A DNA stretch of 64,000 bases from Sycobia sp. Sy_11 (GCA_018907035.1 JACCIC010000001.1:1356001-1420000); one strand, 5' to 3'. Shown: positions 1 through 11,930, counted from the first letter of the stretch. Notes: generated by a model not told the origin, from the sequence alone. Numbers and translations: made by a program.

Positions 1-1740
1 TATTAAATGGAAACATGTTTCGTATATTGAACTTTAATTAAACTGCAAATAACCCAAATTATAATCAATTTTCAATGCGTTACAACGAATTTCTATAATA
101 TAGTATAATATCGTATATTTACTTCTATAATACCGAATTTTTTGAAGCTCGCTTACAATAAGCTTGACATTTTCATTGTGTTAATATAAATAATATATTC
201 CGAGCTAATCTTTTTTCAGAGAAGTTGGAATACTAAATTGATATTTTAGTATTTCGATAACTCATTGAATTATTATGACGATATCAGAAAAAAAACCAAA
301 GGAGGAGGGAGATGGAAAAATTCCAATTCAACTTATATACTTACAAATATATCCACATTGTTTTTACATTGAAAAAAATGTTGTAAATTTAACTAAACAT
401 ATTATAGTTGATACCGTTAACATTTAGATGATTCAAATACAGTTGTAATTAAATTAACAAAAAATTTAACCCGATTTATAAGTTGTTTATAATAAAATTG
501 ATAAGCTTTACCAATCACTCAAATTAGATACAAAGAAAATGTCCTGTCTTGCCATTTAGTTAGTACGCTTACATTTAGGCGAGTGTAGATTTAAACTGCA
601 TAAAAGGAAGTAAAATAATCATGAAATTCAATCTATGAATTATTCAATTATTCATAATTAACACTAATCACACTATGTTTATATTAAAAGAAATTTGTGT
701 TGATTAGCTAACTAATGCAATAGAAAATATTAAAAATTCTAATTAACCAAATTATTATTAAACTTCTATGAATACGGACTAAACGTTGTCATAGACATAT
801 GTCTTAATTGACTAATATTTTTTATATCTATTTTCCACGTTGCTATGCTTATACTAATTTTCCGAGAAAGATAAATTTTTGATCATTCGTTGCTATAAAC
901 ATGAAAGACTTATCCATCTTCCTTACTACTTTTATATCTATTTACATTCTCTATTTTCTACACTATTTAACTTGAACAGCATTGCAATCAAATAGCAATC
1001 GAAATATAGATCAAGAAAAATAATGTGAAAATCGGTAGTGAGAGTATTCATTTGAACAGAATTGGATTAAGTTTCTTGTGAGTTTCGTCAATTAATATAG
1101 ATTATTGTTATTCTTAATAAAATTCGTAATAATTGCTATCGTGAATCATTGGAATTTTTGTAAACCAAGATCATTTTATCAGTAAAACTCATCACAATTT
1201 GAGTTCATTTTTAACTTAGAAAAATTTGCTAAAAATTACCACATTTTATATGCGTGCTGGCTCCAACTCAATAGTGATTTTAAGTGAGGTTTGCCAGAAA
1301 AAAATAATCGAAAGAAAAATTCCCAAAAACTAAAAGTTTTTATTAATTTCCGTTAATATTCATTATTTCCGATCTCGTGAAACTTTAAAACTGCAACTAT
1401 TTTTCTGGTTGGTTATGTATATTTATATTTTTTATATTATAAACTACTTACAATCGTAAGAGTACGATTTAGTTTGATTTAAGTGAATTCTTCTTGCATT
1501 AAGTACATACTTCCTTGATTTAAGTAGACGCTTTCTCTATTTAAGAAAAAAATTTATTTGGTACAAAACAAGAAAATATTTACTTGATAACAGATATTTT
1601 TTTCTAAATGTACAATGAAAAAAAATGTTTTTTTTTTAGCCTCGTTAAATTTTTTCCCATGCGTTACGTTTTTTTAATACTAAACGTTTTTTTAAATACG
1701 TTCATACGTTCATTAATCTATACAAATTCCATAGTATTAT
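1..1740. other. AT-rich non-coding DNA
   Basis: No open frame of note and no microsatellite longer than about 15 bp is present. Stop codons are dense in all frames. The only recognisable structure is the dispersed repeat copy at 1461-1593, annotated separately. A purine run near 298-316 is unremarkable. Confidence 0.7.
1461..1593 (-). repeat. dispersed repeat family, copy A
   Basis: The reverse complement of this stretch aligns almost end to end with 45691-45830. Shared landmarks, read on the minus strand, are AAGTAAATATTT, TTGTTTTGTA, TTTTCTTAAAT-GAGAAAG, GGAAGTA-TACTT-ATGCAAG and AAGAAT-CACTT. The sequence is built of short degenerate palindromes of the TTGATTTAAG type. I infer an old non-autonomous element. 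No terminal inverted repeat or target-site duplication could be assigned with certainty. Confidence 0.6.
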
Positions 1741-2115
1741 TATATGAAAGTCGCAACTTCGACGCTCCCCCCTCCACAAGCGGTTGGGGGAAGGAATGCG
1801 TGGATGAAACGGAATAATCTCCATAATTTGTTTACCGCACGATGATCGATGAAGTTAGCGCCGACAATTTGATTAAACCGCGCATGGAAGACAATGCGAT
1901 AGGGAGACTAACCCACGCGTGGTCCAAGCGCCACAGAAAATTCGTGCATATGTTCTCATTTTCCTTTTTTGCTTTCATATATAACGAGCAGGGGGAGGTT
2001 GTCTAATGTGTGCGCACTGCCTTTGTTGTCTATAATATACTCGCCTTGTACTTACTGCTGCTGCGCACCGAACGTGAGATTATCGGTATACCCCCCTCCC
2101 TCATAAGTTTGCAGA

Positions 2116-2117
<2 letters not shown>

Positions 2118-2167
<50 letters not shown>
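2118..2167. repeat. (GA)n microsatellite
   Basis: About 25 uninterrupted GA units. Read on the minus strand it encodes a run of Ser-Leu, which produces a spurious short frame over 2030-2269. Confidence 0.95.
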
Positions 2168-2172
<5 letters not shown>

Positions 2173-2269
2173 TGAGAGAGTAAATAGAGTCTGCCCCTCC
2201 GGTAAAAAATATGATTCTGTCCGGCGTCGTTATCAGTTGAGCGAAATCGGCATCTTTAGGTCCATCCAT

Positions 2270-3500
2270 TGATTGTAATGTTCCTGGCTATGATGAATTC
2301 CATATTACACGAGGCTGGACGCATCTGAAACTGGCATCATTGGAATGCAATGGAAATTTTTCGAAAATTGGTTTACACCAGAGCTTTATATTTAATTTGT
2401 AGAGTTAGCTGTTTTTGAATCAAATTTTCAAAGATTTCTGCGTATTTATGCAGAATTATTTCGTTGCATTTCTAAGGGAGAAACTTCAAACTCAGTGGGA
2501 CAATCGTGTTTACGATTCGTATACAAATGAGTCGGATCATCAAAACATTTTTTTGCAGGTTATCGTGGAAATGGCATGAATCTCGATATTGAATGTATAC
2601 ATTGTTAAGATTACCAAAGATCTCCATATTCACAAGATTTGCAGAGAAAAATTCGGAAAACTAGTGAAGTTAGCGAAGCATATTTATGTTCGCTCTTCTC
2701 AAAAATCTAGGTAAACTAAATAATTTCCACGTACTTTGATGCATTACGTATTGAGAGATTAACTATCGTCAAACATTCAGAACAATGTGGAGTAAATATA
2801 GGTTGTATTGTCGACGATAAAAGGCATATGAAAGTGTACAGTGTTTTTAGAACTGTTGCGAGATACTAGATAGTATAAATAATCTCTGTATCCATGTAGG
2901 AAAAATTATAAGTGTATAAAGTATCATTTGTTAACTATCATAAATGATGTGATACTATTACCAAAAGCTTAAAAAATTATGAGAAATAATGTATTGATTG
3001 CTCAAAAATATTGAATTGGCCGTAGAGTATCTTATTTCTTACATTCGGTTTTGAAATGGTTCTAGTAGGGTGAAGGGTTGTTTATGGATCTCCTACTTAA
3101 TCTAAATTCTCAATTTTGTATTTTCGTTTTTCTTCGTATGGAACACCATACTATCGCGACATAAAGATAATTTTTTTAGGGTTTTATTTGATATCTATAA
3201 CGAAGGTCATATTTTAGTATATAAAAACTACTTGTAACCCATTCTAATTGTCCAGCAGATTGCTACCTCATAAGACCTTCAAAAAACCTTTCTAATTCTC
3301 AATCTCTAAATAAAAATCTGTAATTTATATGATTGTTTTTTGTTCATTACCAGATTATCCTTTGAACTGTTATAATATAGTTTATAATAATTCTTCAACA
3401 TTTAATTCTTAATATAACTTGATCATCTTTTCGATATTTTTGAGAATTAAAGCCGCGACCAAATTTTATTAAAAAAGTGTGTGTTCTCTGAGAACAAGGA
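2270..3500. other. AT-rich unique DNA
   Basis: No coding signal, repeat or RNA gene was recognised. A pyrimidine run followed by CAG at about 2547-2558 resembles a splice acceptor, but the following GTTATC is a poor donor. Confidence 0.6.
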
Positions 3501-4440
3501 AAATATGTATGCAGGGAGTTGAATACGCAGTAAAATGGGCAGTGAGGACGAGGTGAATTTATTTAGATCATAATATACAAAAGTAAAACATAGAATAATT
3601 TTTCCAAAATCTGGGACAAAGAGGGAGAGAGAGAGAAAGACAGAGATCGCACCGATGGAGCTTTACCACAAACGCGTGACTCCTTCTCCTCGTAATCGAT
3701 AATCCTATCTCTCCGGGCGGGGTGGCGAAAGGCGGTGGGGGAGGTAGTGGAGGCGGTGGTTGCGCTCGGTAGCCAGGAAGCTGGAGGGGAATTTGCATAT
3801 TGCCGTGTATGTGTGTGCGTGTGTGTGCACGCGTCCCTCTGTCTCTCTCTCTCTCTTCACGGACGCGCGTGTCTCTGTATATCCTTCCACGCTTCGTCGT
3901 GCCCGAGAGAATACGGGGTGTTGGGTGGGAGTGGCGGGGTCGGCGGAGGGGGGGGGGCTTTTATTATGGTTCAATTTTCCGTCTCGCGACGCTCGCGCTC
4001 GCGGGTAAAAAATTGTTCGCCCACTGTACGGTTACGAAGCCGTACTAATATATGGTATACCGTACCACCTATGTGTAATGCTAAAATTCGATTTGCGCGG
4101 GGGCATATTTTAAATTAATCGAACCTGTCGCCGGAATGCGGTGTTATTAAATAAAAGCCCGCAGTGCACCGGTACAGATTAGCCGTATACACGGATTTAT
4201 ACATACGTATGTGTATATCAACCTATATATATATATGTATATATGGCGAGGGACAAAATAATATTAATCTTTGGAATGCTCGCGCGTTCGAGAGCCGGAC
4301 AATATATCTCCCTGTTAAAATTGTTGTCTGTCGCGCGCAGCCGGGGCTCTAAAGATATATACAATATGCTGTCCGGATTAATTGTCATTATTATTATTGT
4401 TTATGTAACGCCGCGGGCGAAGAATTTGGCATAAACCGTT
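3501..4440. other. CpG-rich block with short GT, CT and G-rich tracts
   Basis: GC content rises sharply, with many CpG dinucleotides. Short (GT)n at 3807-3828, (CT)n at 3838-3856 and a G run at 3947-3956 are present. The stretch 4030-4440 is largely free of simple repeats apart from a short TA run near 4223-4242. It reads like unique, possibly regulatory DNA with TAAT-core motifs beside CG-rich motifs. All open frames here overlap the low-complexity tracts and I do not accept them as genes. Confidence 0.5.
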
Positions 4441-5300
4441 GCTTTTTTTTTTTGGTTTTGTTTTTGGTTTGGCAGTTTGTAAAGCGAGGTAGGCTAATAC
4501 GGCGAATCATAAAAATATAGTCGCTACAGAGATTTATGCCTAATGCAGACGGGGGACAAGTAGAACGAGAGATATAAGCTTTATTTAATGAAGTGCAGAT
4601 ATTCCGTCGACGTTATATACTTTAGTTACTATATATAATGCTATCAAACCACCGACCTCGCTACCGCCGCGGTATAATAATTTTTTATGTACAGCTCCAT
4701 TAAACGCGACTTAATGCGGTATTATTGCATTTATCCTTTTTAATGATAACATTTGTTCTAGATTAACATGGCATTATCTTATGCCAACGTTTTCATTTCT
4801 TCTGATTTTAACGGCGCTCGCTGCAGAATATGTCTTATCAGTAAAAAAAATAAAATTCGTCAAGGGTATAGAAGGGCAAATACGTGTCCACTCGTATGTG
4901 GATGAAAAAAAAAGTATATTAATCAAATTATATAAAGATTCGTTTGATTAGTAATGTGTATTTGCCTCCTACTTATCCATGTTTACTTCATGTTGGTATA
5001 AAAGAAAAATCCACTACTAATTTCCAAATATTTGAAGATTAATCAATTAATAATAGAAGTACTATAAAAATAGTTGTCATTGTATGTGCAATGACAGAAT
5101 TTAATGCGTATTCTGAGTGAATAATACTTAATTTTTTGAATTTCTGTGCAAATAAGATGTTAAATTTCTGAAAGATAAGGAATTTTGAAGCAATGCAATG
5201 AAATAAGAAATTATTAAATTTTTATTTTAAACTGCTATGGCTATAAAAATCGATAGCTAATTGCCAAATTATTCGATTGGTTAGCAAGAAATAATTTAAT
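4441..5300. other. AT-rich unique DNA
   Basis: Nothing beyond base-composition bias and short A/T runs was seen. No frame, repeat or RNA gene was recognised. Confidence 0.6.
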
Positions 5301-5427
5301 TTTTGACCAAGTGCGTAAAGTACATATATTAAAAAAATTTCAAACACGTAGTGAGCATGTAGTATTTATACTCAGAAATAATACACGACTCCTATACCAA
5401 AAACACTTTACGCGCACTCGGTCAAAA
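5301..5427. repeat. MITE-like inverted repeat, 127 bp
   Basis: The left arm 5301-5321 (TTTTGACCAAGTGCGTAAAGT) pairs with the right arm 5405-5427. The reverse complement of the right arm differs by one substitution and a 2-nt CG insertion. The interior (about 80 bp) is AT-rich with no coding potential. Arms of about 21 bp around a short non-coding interior are what a miniature inverted-repeat element would leave. No clear target-site duplication was identified. Confidence 0.45.
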
Positions 5428-5507
5428 TCAAAAAATATTTATGATTTTACGTCATGAAAGATTTTTCGAACGAAACGCGGAATTATCAGAATGTAAAAAT
5501 CAACTGC

Positions 5508-6025
5508 TATACACTAGTATTGAACAGTATTTTATAATGGAGAGTCGCAAAAATGTGCAAAAGTCTGAAATGTATATATTAAGTTCCTGATTGATGAAAC
5601 TTAAACTTTTTGAAACTTTTATGCGATTATTAGGCCGATGCTTTTCCTCCATGGTTCACTTATTGTTCACTTCTTACTTCGCTCGGTTGTCAAATTGTTG
5701 TTTGACGACAAACCTACTTGAGACAGCTGCTGTACTTCATCAATCGAATGTTCAAGAACTTCAAGTTTGTAAACTCACATAAGCGAGATTCAGGTACGAA
5801 TCAGCGAATCCAATTTTCTCAACGGTACGTAAAGAATCTTAGTTCATTCTCTGGCAAAGGAACCGAATTCTTTACACATCGAACAGAGTGCGTAAAATGG
5901 AGTTTTTAATTATAATTTTTTTTCAACGCTACAGGACAAATTTGGCGAGATAAATAATTAATTTACACGCTAGTATTGAACGATATTTTGCATTGTGGCA
6001 GTCGAGAAATCGTGCTAAAGTTGCG
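5508..6025. repeat. segment bounded by a diverged direct repeat
   Basis: The motif CTAGTATTGAAC followed by A/T-rich ATATTTT and then GTCG-AAAT-GTGC-AAAG occurs at about 5508-5562 and again at about 5961-6020, in the same orientation with substitutions. The motif GAGTGCGTAAA near 5887 echoes the arm of the neighbouring inverted repeat. The whole 5.3-6.0 kb interval may be one decayed transposable element. Two short open frames inside (63 codons each) match no protein I know. Confidence 0.4.
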
Positions 6026-6241
6026 CCTTTGAGGTTGAAGTAATGTGAAGTATTTTTAATTACTTGCTGCTTTTTCTCCTTTTACTATCAAACAGCGAGA
6101 TTTTACCTTCCTTCTCACTTTGCGGCTAGAATTGTATACGTCAAGAAGGAGAATCCCGTAAGTTTAAATTTCGCGCGGGTCTTTTTCACGTTTGAAATCA
6201 AATACTGCCCCATTTAAAAATTGCCTCGGACTGTGTAAGGG

Positions 6242-6244
<3 letters not shown>

Positions 6245-6287
<43 letters not shown>
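6245..6287. repeat. (TA)n microsatellite
   Basis: Uninterrupted TA alternation of about 43 bp. It is translated as Tyr-Ile runs in spurious frames on the minus strand. Confidence 0.95.
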
Positions 6288-6289
<2 letters not shown>

Positions 6290-6798
6290 GATCGCGACGA
6301 TTACCATACGTTTGGGGCGGATATACGCGCACCGGTATTGAACGCAGTTTTCCTTTAAAAGATTGTCTCCGCGCACGCATAATTATATCGGTCACTGTGT
6401 GCGTCGCGCGCCGCTTTCGTTTTTCACCTTAGAAAAAAAACGGCATGTGTATACCGGGAACGATGAGAACGCGGGGATGAGGGAGCGGAGGGAAAAAAGG
6501 ACCAAAGGGGGGGGGAGAAAAAATGTCGGATTAGACTTTATAATAAGCGCGTGTGAGCGTGTGTGTGTGTGTGTCTGTCTATATATATAGTTCATTTAAA
6601 TCCGCCCCGCGCAACGTGCGGCCGGCGCACACGCATATAGTGACTCATCATCTCGCCATTGTTTCGTAAAATGGAATTTCTATCTAATTCGAACGGGACT
6701 TAGCCCAGAAATAATGCGATTATGCGTTAGCTTATGCTGTTTGTTAATCCCCTTTGCACACAGAGCATTGTTGCAGCCGTACTACATATATAGAACAT

Positions 6799-6801
<3 letters not shown>

Positions 6802-6838
<37 letters not shown>
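6802..6838. repeat. (GA)n microsatellite
   Basis: About 18 GA units, directly downstream of a short TATATA stretch. Confidence 0.95.
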
Positions 6839-6839
<1 letters not shown>

Positions 6840-7228
6840 CCGATGCACCCATCCCTCTTCTTTGCCCCGCTCCCGTCTCTCTTTTTCTCTCAGTCGCTGT
6901 TAGAACTTTGCTCGCGCTTTGAGCTCCCCGCTCGTTCTGTCTTTCGGGATACGCCGACATCGCGTCGCAAGACGCGACTCCCTTTTGCGATACTGCCGCA
7001 TTATTTCGGAGTTTACGGTCCCTACTTTTAGACCCTTATTCCTATAGTATAATATAGCACGAGCTCTTATTCCCATTTCCTCTTTCCCTTCCTCTCCGTT
7101 ACTGTGCGGTCCTCTGTGCGCGCAGTGATGCTCATTTTGCTCGCGCATATCGAGAAACTTCGTCCCCCGTAGTCTCAGATTTCATGCAAATCGAATCGAG
7201 CGCGCAAAGGGGGGCGGGCTCTGCATTG

Positions 7229-7231
<3 letters not shown>

Positions 7232-7289
<58 letters not shown>
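7232..7289. repeat. (TA)n microsatellite with one interruption
   Basis: TA alternation of about 58 bp, broken by a single ACAT near 7275. Confidence 0.95.
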
Positions 7290-7330
7290 GAAATTAACAT
7301 CGAAATCTCTCCCTAACTCCCTTTCTTAAA

Positions 7331-8260
7331 AATTCTCCATTTATCCGCGCGAATTTACGTTCGAATATTTTTGCATATATAGCGTAAACTCATCCCCTCC
7401 CCCCTTTTGCTCAGTTATATTTTCATCTTAATTACACTTTGAATAATATGTACTTAACTCGCGTGCGTCAGAGACTATATATATATTGTACTCACAAATG
7501 CTTAAAATGTAACAAACTACATCACGATCTATCATCGCTTATTATTTCGCAATAAGAACGGTAGAGAATCTGTTTTGACAAAATAGAATTGATATTTAAA
7601 ACGTATTAAAAAAAAAATAAATAAAACATTGATGAAAGAATCAAATTTTGTAGTATCCATAACGTATTTTAAGTGCCATTATATACGGACGACTTAAAAG
7701 ACGACTTATAGATTGAGTGTTTCAATTGGAACTCCGTGAAGTGTGCGCGTCCCTGTGTAGTCGCTTTTAAAAAGTATACTAAATTCGCTAATTTCACCTT
7801 GAAAAGTATGCGGGTAGATAAATGAGTTATTGGATGACTTATTAACTGCGGCTTTTCTGTCTGTTTTTTTTGTTGTTGTTTTAATTTTAAGAAAAGGAAT
7901 AAAGTAAAATAATCACGATGTCTTGCATCAATGGGGGTCTTACGTGAATATTGGGCAACAGTAATGGTTAGACTCGACTTCTTATAGAGGAATTCAGAAG
8001 TACAACAAAAGATGAAATAAAAATAAAATAGATTTGGGACCTTGAAGGGTATGACTATAATATATAAAATATGACACTATATATATTGCCGAGTGGATTC
8101 CAACAAAAAAATGTCTTTGACATACATAATTTTTCAGATAACATTATTCGTTGTACATATGAATAAAATTGCGTGACTAAGACAAAATTAACATTGACGA
8201 ATGGTGAAAGTTGAATAGATATATATTGCAAAGATATCGTTTTTCCATTCTTCAACAATC
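7331..8260. other. AT-rich unique DNA
   Basis: No repeat above background and no coding signal. A 67-codon minus-strand frame at 8055-8258 has no recognisable domain and probably arises by chance. Confidence 0.55.
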
Positions 8261-8731
8261 CCGGACGCTCTTCCCCGGGCAGAGGAGGGGGGGGGAGTCA
8301 CGCAAATCGAGTAAACGCCAATGGAAAAAAACGAGAATTACGGCCCTTTTTAATTGACGGCTGAAACGCGCGGCCGCGCGCGCGCTCTCTCGCGGCCGAT
8401 GATGTATATTAAACGAGAAAGAATTCTAACTCTAGAGTTCTTTGGTTCGCACCTATATACATTTCGTTCCCCTGCTCGCCCTCCCCTCATTCTCCTCCTC
8501 GCACCTCATCCTTCCCCTTTTCCTATATAACGCGCGGGTATTTTTCGCGCGCTGCTCATAAATTGCTCGATACATATGCAGCCGACAACATTTATCATGG
8601 CTTTAAGCTCTCTTCGAGGCCAGAGGCAAGGGCGGGAGAGAGGGACAGCAGTAAAGCGAGATTCGCGCTCGCGCGCGCAAAAAGAGCTTATATAGGGTGG
8701 CACGAGAGCGGTGTATATATTATACAATACT

Positions 8732-8779
8732 GGAGAGAGAGAGAGAAGAGAGAAAGAGAGAGAGAGAGGAAGAGAGAGC
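8732..8779. repeat. imperfect (GA)n tract
   Basis: GA repeats interrupted by AAG and AGGAAG. Short GA runs recur at 8890-8903 and 9181-9195, making 8.73-9.20 kb strongly purine-biased. Confidence 0.9.
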
Positions 8780-9080
8780 GATGGAACAGGCGACCAAAAA
8801 AAAATTGAATAACCTTAAAATTTTGTAAAATTTATCGCATCACTCGTGTCTAATACGACGAATAGCGAATGTTTCGACGAGTGTGACGGTGAGAGAGAGA
8901 GAGAAAAGGGGAGGGAAGGGACGAGGGAAAGAGCGAAGGGAGAAGAAGAATAACGCAATGCAAAAAACACAGGAGGTAGGGGGAATAGAAAAAAGCAAAA
9001 ACGGCCTCGCAGAAGCTCGACTTTTTCTCTACCTTTTTTTTACTAGAAAACGACATGCAAAAATAAGCGAGTGTGCCACT

Positions 9081-9084
<4 letters not shown>

Positions 9085-9121
<37 letters not shown>
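9085..9121. repeat. (CT)n microsatellite
   Basis: About 18 CT units, followed by a short (CA)n. Confidence 0.95.
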
Positions 9122-9123
<2 letters not shown>

Positions 9124-9300
9124 ACACACCAAGGTTCTGCCAAAAGTAAGAGACCAAGAAAAAGAAATAAATAAAAAAAGGGAGAGAGAGAGAGATTTCG
9201 AGCATGCAGGAAGAAAGGGCGAACAGAAAAAAGATATAGAAAAGGACGAGCGGAAGAAATAAAAAGACGAAGACAAAAAACGCATCAACCCCAACTCTAA

Positions 9301-9309
9301 CTCACTCAC

Positions 9310-9356
<47 letters not shown>

Positions 9357-9367
9357 CTCTCCCTCTC
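9301..9367. repeat. (CACT)n/(CT)n compound microsatellite
   Basis: Three CACT units grade into a long CT run with late TTT and GT interruptions. Confidence 0.93.
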
Positions 9368-10261
9368 ATCCTGTCTCTCGGAGTACCGCTATTTCTTACT
9401 TATATACGAATGTCCTCTACGTCTGTCCACCGCTCTTCTTGCATTGCGCGTGTGTGTCTGTATGCACGCATTCGGATTTTTTTTTTAAGGGGCGACTGTA
9501 TACAGTTTATACACACGCGCGCGCACGTCCGTCGCACTGCATACTTGTATAGTTTACAGAGTTGGGGAAGCCCTTCGGCCAACGCTACCGACCAGACTAC
9601 CGGTTTATAGTTATATCACGCATTATAAGGCGGGGAAACGGCGAGAGTTTGGGGGGGGGAGGGGTAGGATCATTTCGCGCATAAATTACCAGCGGTCGCG
9701 ATGACCCGACGAGGAGGAGTTTCGTCGAGAGACTCGCACAGTCCACGAGTCGGTGAAATTTCCAGTTTCGCCAATATTGTTACGAAAGTGCGCGTGGGGA
9801 AACTAGAGGTTCTCGTTTCGACCGATCCTTTTTTTTTGTCTCTCTCTTTTCGCCCTCGATTAGCTGGCTAATCTTCGACGACGATTCCACGCAGCAGTCG
9901 TTCTCAACGCGAAGATGGTCGCATCCAACCAAAAATGCATCAGATCGCACGAATTGCGCGAATGAAGAATGAAATGAGCGTGCGTATTAAACGACGTACT
10001 GACGATACCTATAAAAATCAAAAAAAGGTTCCTACCAGAAAAGACATTTTTAGAAATCCAAACTGTTCTGAAATCTTATAGATTTACAAACTCATCAAAT
10101 TAATAATAAAAACCTTTTGGCGAGTATGTAAATATTCTTTTATACGCAACTTTTGCTCGAAAATTCTGACTGCCGTTCCTACTTTTTCGTTTGGAAGTAG
10201 CACTTTTCTCACCCAGTTGTGACTAATGTTTCGAGCGCACGAGCAGAGGAGAAAAACGATA

Positions 10262-10345
10262 GTTTTTCTTGTGCCGTAAGGTCGGAAGTTAAGCACTGTT
10301 TAAAGCTAGAGTATAGTACGTTATATAGTACCACATTGTGTATAA
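10262..10345 (+). pseudogene. 5S rRNA-like fragment
   Basis: The stretch reads TTCTTGTGCCG, then CGGAAGTTAAGCA, then TAGTAC and a GTACC-like end. Their order and spacing match the insect 5S rRNA core: TTCTCGTCCGATCACCGAAATTAAGCA, then TTAGTACTT and GATGGGTGACC. The box A region (AAGTTAAGCA) is exact to the common 5S form. The intermediate element and box C are degenerate, and the 5' and 3' ends of a full gene (about 120 nt) are not recognisable. I read it as a decayed 5S pseudogene or the head of a 5S-derived SINE. A chance match is possible because the fragment is short. Confidence 0.4.
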
Positions 10346-10915
10346 TGTGTAACAAAATGACAAAACGGGTGACCTCGGCTTATACACGTGCGTATATAAA
10401 AATTTTCTAATTATGTTTCTTGTAAGCATTAGCATATGAACGGGTTTCATATTTATCAGTGTAGTGTATAAAATATTGAAATATGCATAAAAACAAATTT
10501 ATATTTTAGCTAACGGCGACTACTTTTTTATACCGATTGTGTAAAAAGTACTCGGTTTTAACGAGTTTTATACGTAATCATTAAAAAATTACAATATTTA
10601 TTTAATCATACTCTTTATTGACGTCTATCCTACAAACCTCAAAGTTTCACATATATTCGGTTAAGCTTTATGGAAAGGAGACAGTTTTTAGTATTTTATA
10701 ACTAAAAATTCTAAATGACATTTTATTACACATTCTCATTTCCGCGCGATTTGACGAATCTACTTGATCACAGTAATGTAGAATAGTTGTCGACTAGGGT
10801 AAATAAAAATTGAAAATATAATAGTATTTTCAGTAAGGTAATTTTTGCTCGATCGGTAAGAAACAAAACTAAACTTCGACATCCCCTTAGAAAAGTGAAT
10901 CTTTATCACTATCTT
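10346..10915. other. AT-rich unique DNA
   Basis: No repeats or frames worth calling. Confidence 0.55.
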
Positions 10916-11250
10916 ATGAGATTCTCAGCTGTTGCATGGCGCGCAACTTGCCGGCTACGTTCCAGTCCATGAGAGCGGTGAGTGCTAAAATTACGGAGCG
11001 TTTTTTCGTTTTAACATCCGAATCTTATATGAAGAGCCCGTGGAAAATTCTAACGCGGCTGAGGCTCCCCGCTCGGCTGATTTTTATAAACCATTATCCC
11101 GGACTCGAGAAAATTGAGGTTATACGCATAATATACGGATAAATATTACCCGCTGCAGAATATCCTTTAATTAAGGATCTTTATCCCCTTCCCCCTTCTC
11201 TTCCAAGAATAGGTAGGAGCTGGATCTCTCTTGTTACCTCTCATTCGTTC

Positions 11251-11290
11251 ACTCTCTCTCTCACTCCTTCCCTCTCTCTCTCTCTCTCTC
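11251..11290. repeat. imperfect (CT)n tract
   Basis: CT repeats with CACTCCTTCC interruptions. Confidence 0.9.
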
Positions 11291-11470
11291 CGTATAAGAA
11301 GATCGACAGCTGTCGACCATAATTTGATGAATTGCGCTCGCTTGCTCTCGTTTGTCGGAATCTTCCTCTCTCCCCCACCCGCTCGCCCTTTGCGCACCTC
11401 CGCGAGTAATTCCTGGTATATATATCGTTAAACTCGCGCGCAACTCTCGACTGCAGCCGCAAATAATTGG

Positions 11471-11524
11471 CGAGAGTGAGAGAGAGAGGGGAGGGGAGCG
11501 AGAGAGGAGGAGGGAGAGAGATAG
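11471..11524. repeat. imperfect (GA)n tract
   Basis: GA repeats mixed with GGGGA and GGAGG. It lies about 180 bp from the CT tract, so the two are inverted relative to each other and could base-pair in a transcript. Confidence 0.88.
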
Positions 11525-11870
11525 AGTGATCGAAGGAGAAACCGTGGGGGGAAGGGTTGCTTCGCAGTACGACGTACTCGCCCTAAAGCCCGAATGCAGT
11601 GCATGCAGTACATACGTGCAAGCGCGCGCGCGCGTCCGTGTGTGTGTGAGGATGGGAGGATGGGAGGGAGGGAGGTAGAGAGAGGTAGGGAGTTAGAGTA
11701 TGCATACGTATAGTAGTCTGGCTCTTTGTGAGAGAACGCGCGCGAGGTTTATTAGTCCTTTATTAGGCCACGCTTTATGATTCGTCACTGTGGATGGGGG
11801 GCGGGGGTGCGAGGCCCGCCGAAGATATGTCTGCGTGTGCGTGTGTGTATAAGTATAATCTGCAGCAAGC

Positions 11871-11874
<4 letters not shown>

Positions 11875-11921
<47 letters not shown>
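11875..11921. repeat. (TA)n microsatellite
   Basis: Uninterrupted TA alternation, about 23 units. Confidence 0.95.
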
Positions 11922-11924
<3 letters not shown>

Positions 11925-11930
11925 TTTTGT

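Larger units (their letters stand above)
6170..7330. other. CpG-rich block carrying two TA tracts and one GA tract
   Basis: Mixed CpG-rich unique sequence between microsatellites, including (GT)n at about 6549-6574. Short open frames on both strands are microsatellite-driven or lack any recognisable protein similarity. Confidence 0.5.
8261..9960. other. CpG-rich block with GA/CT tracts
   Basis: Contains a GC-rich palindromic stretch (8368-8397, CGCG and GGCC motifs), the microsatellites listed separately, and unique CpG-rich DNA around 8530-8640 and 9650-9960. No frame survives once purine/pyrimidine runs are discounted. Confidence 0.5.
11030..11930. other. CpG-rich block with CT, GA and TA tracts
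   Basis: Unique CpG-rich DNA separates a CT tract, a GA-rich tract and a TA tract. Overlapping short frames on both strands track the purine/pyrimidine runs. Confidence 0.5.

Noticed and set aside
2540..2566. Pyrimidine tract plus CAG/GTTATC as a recursive splice site
   Set aside because: The acceptor half is good, but GTTATC is a very poor donor.
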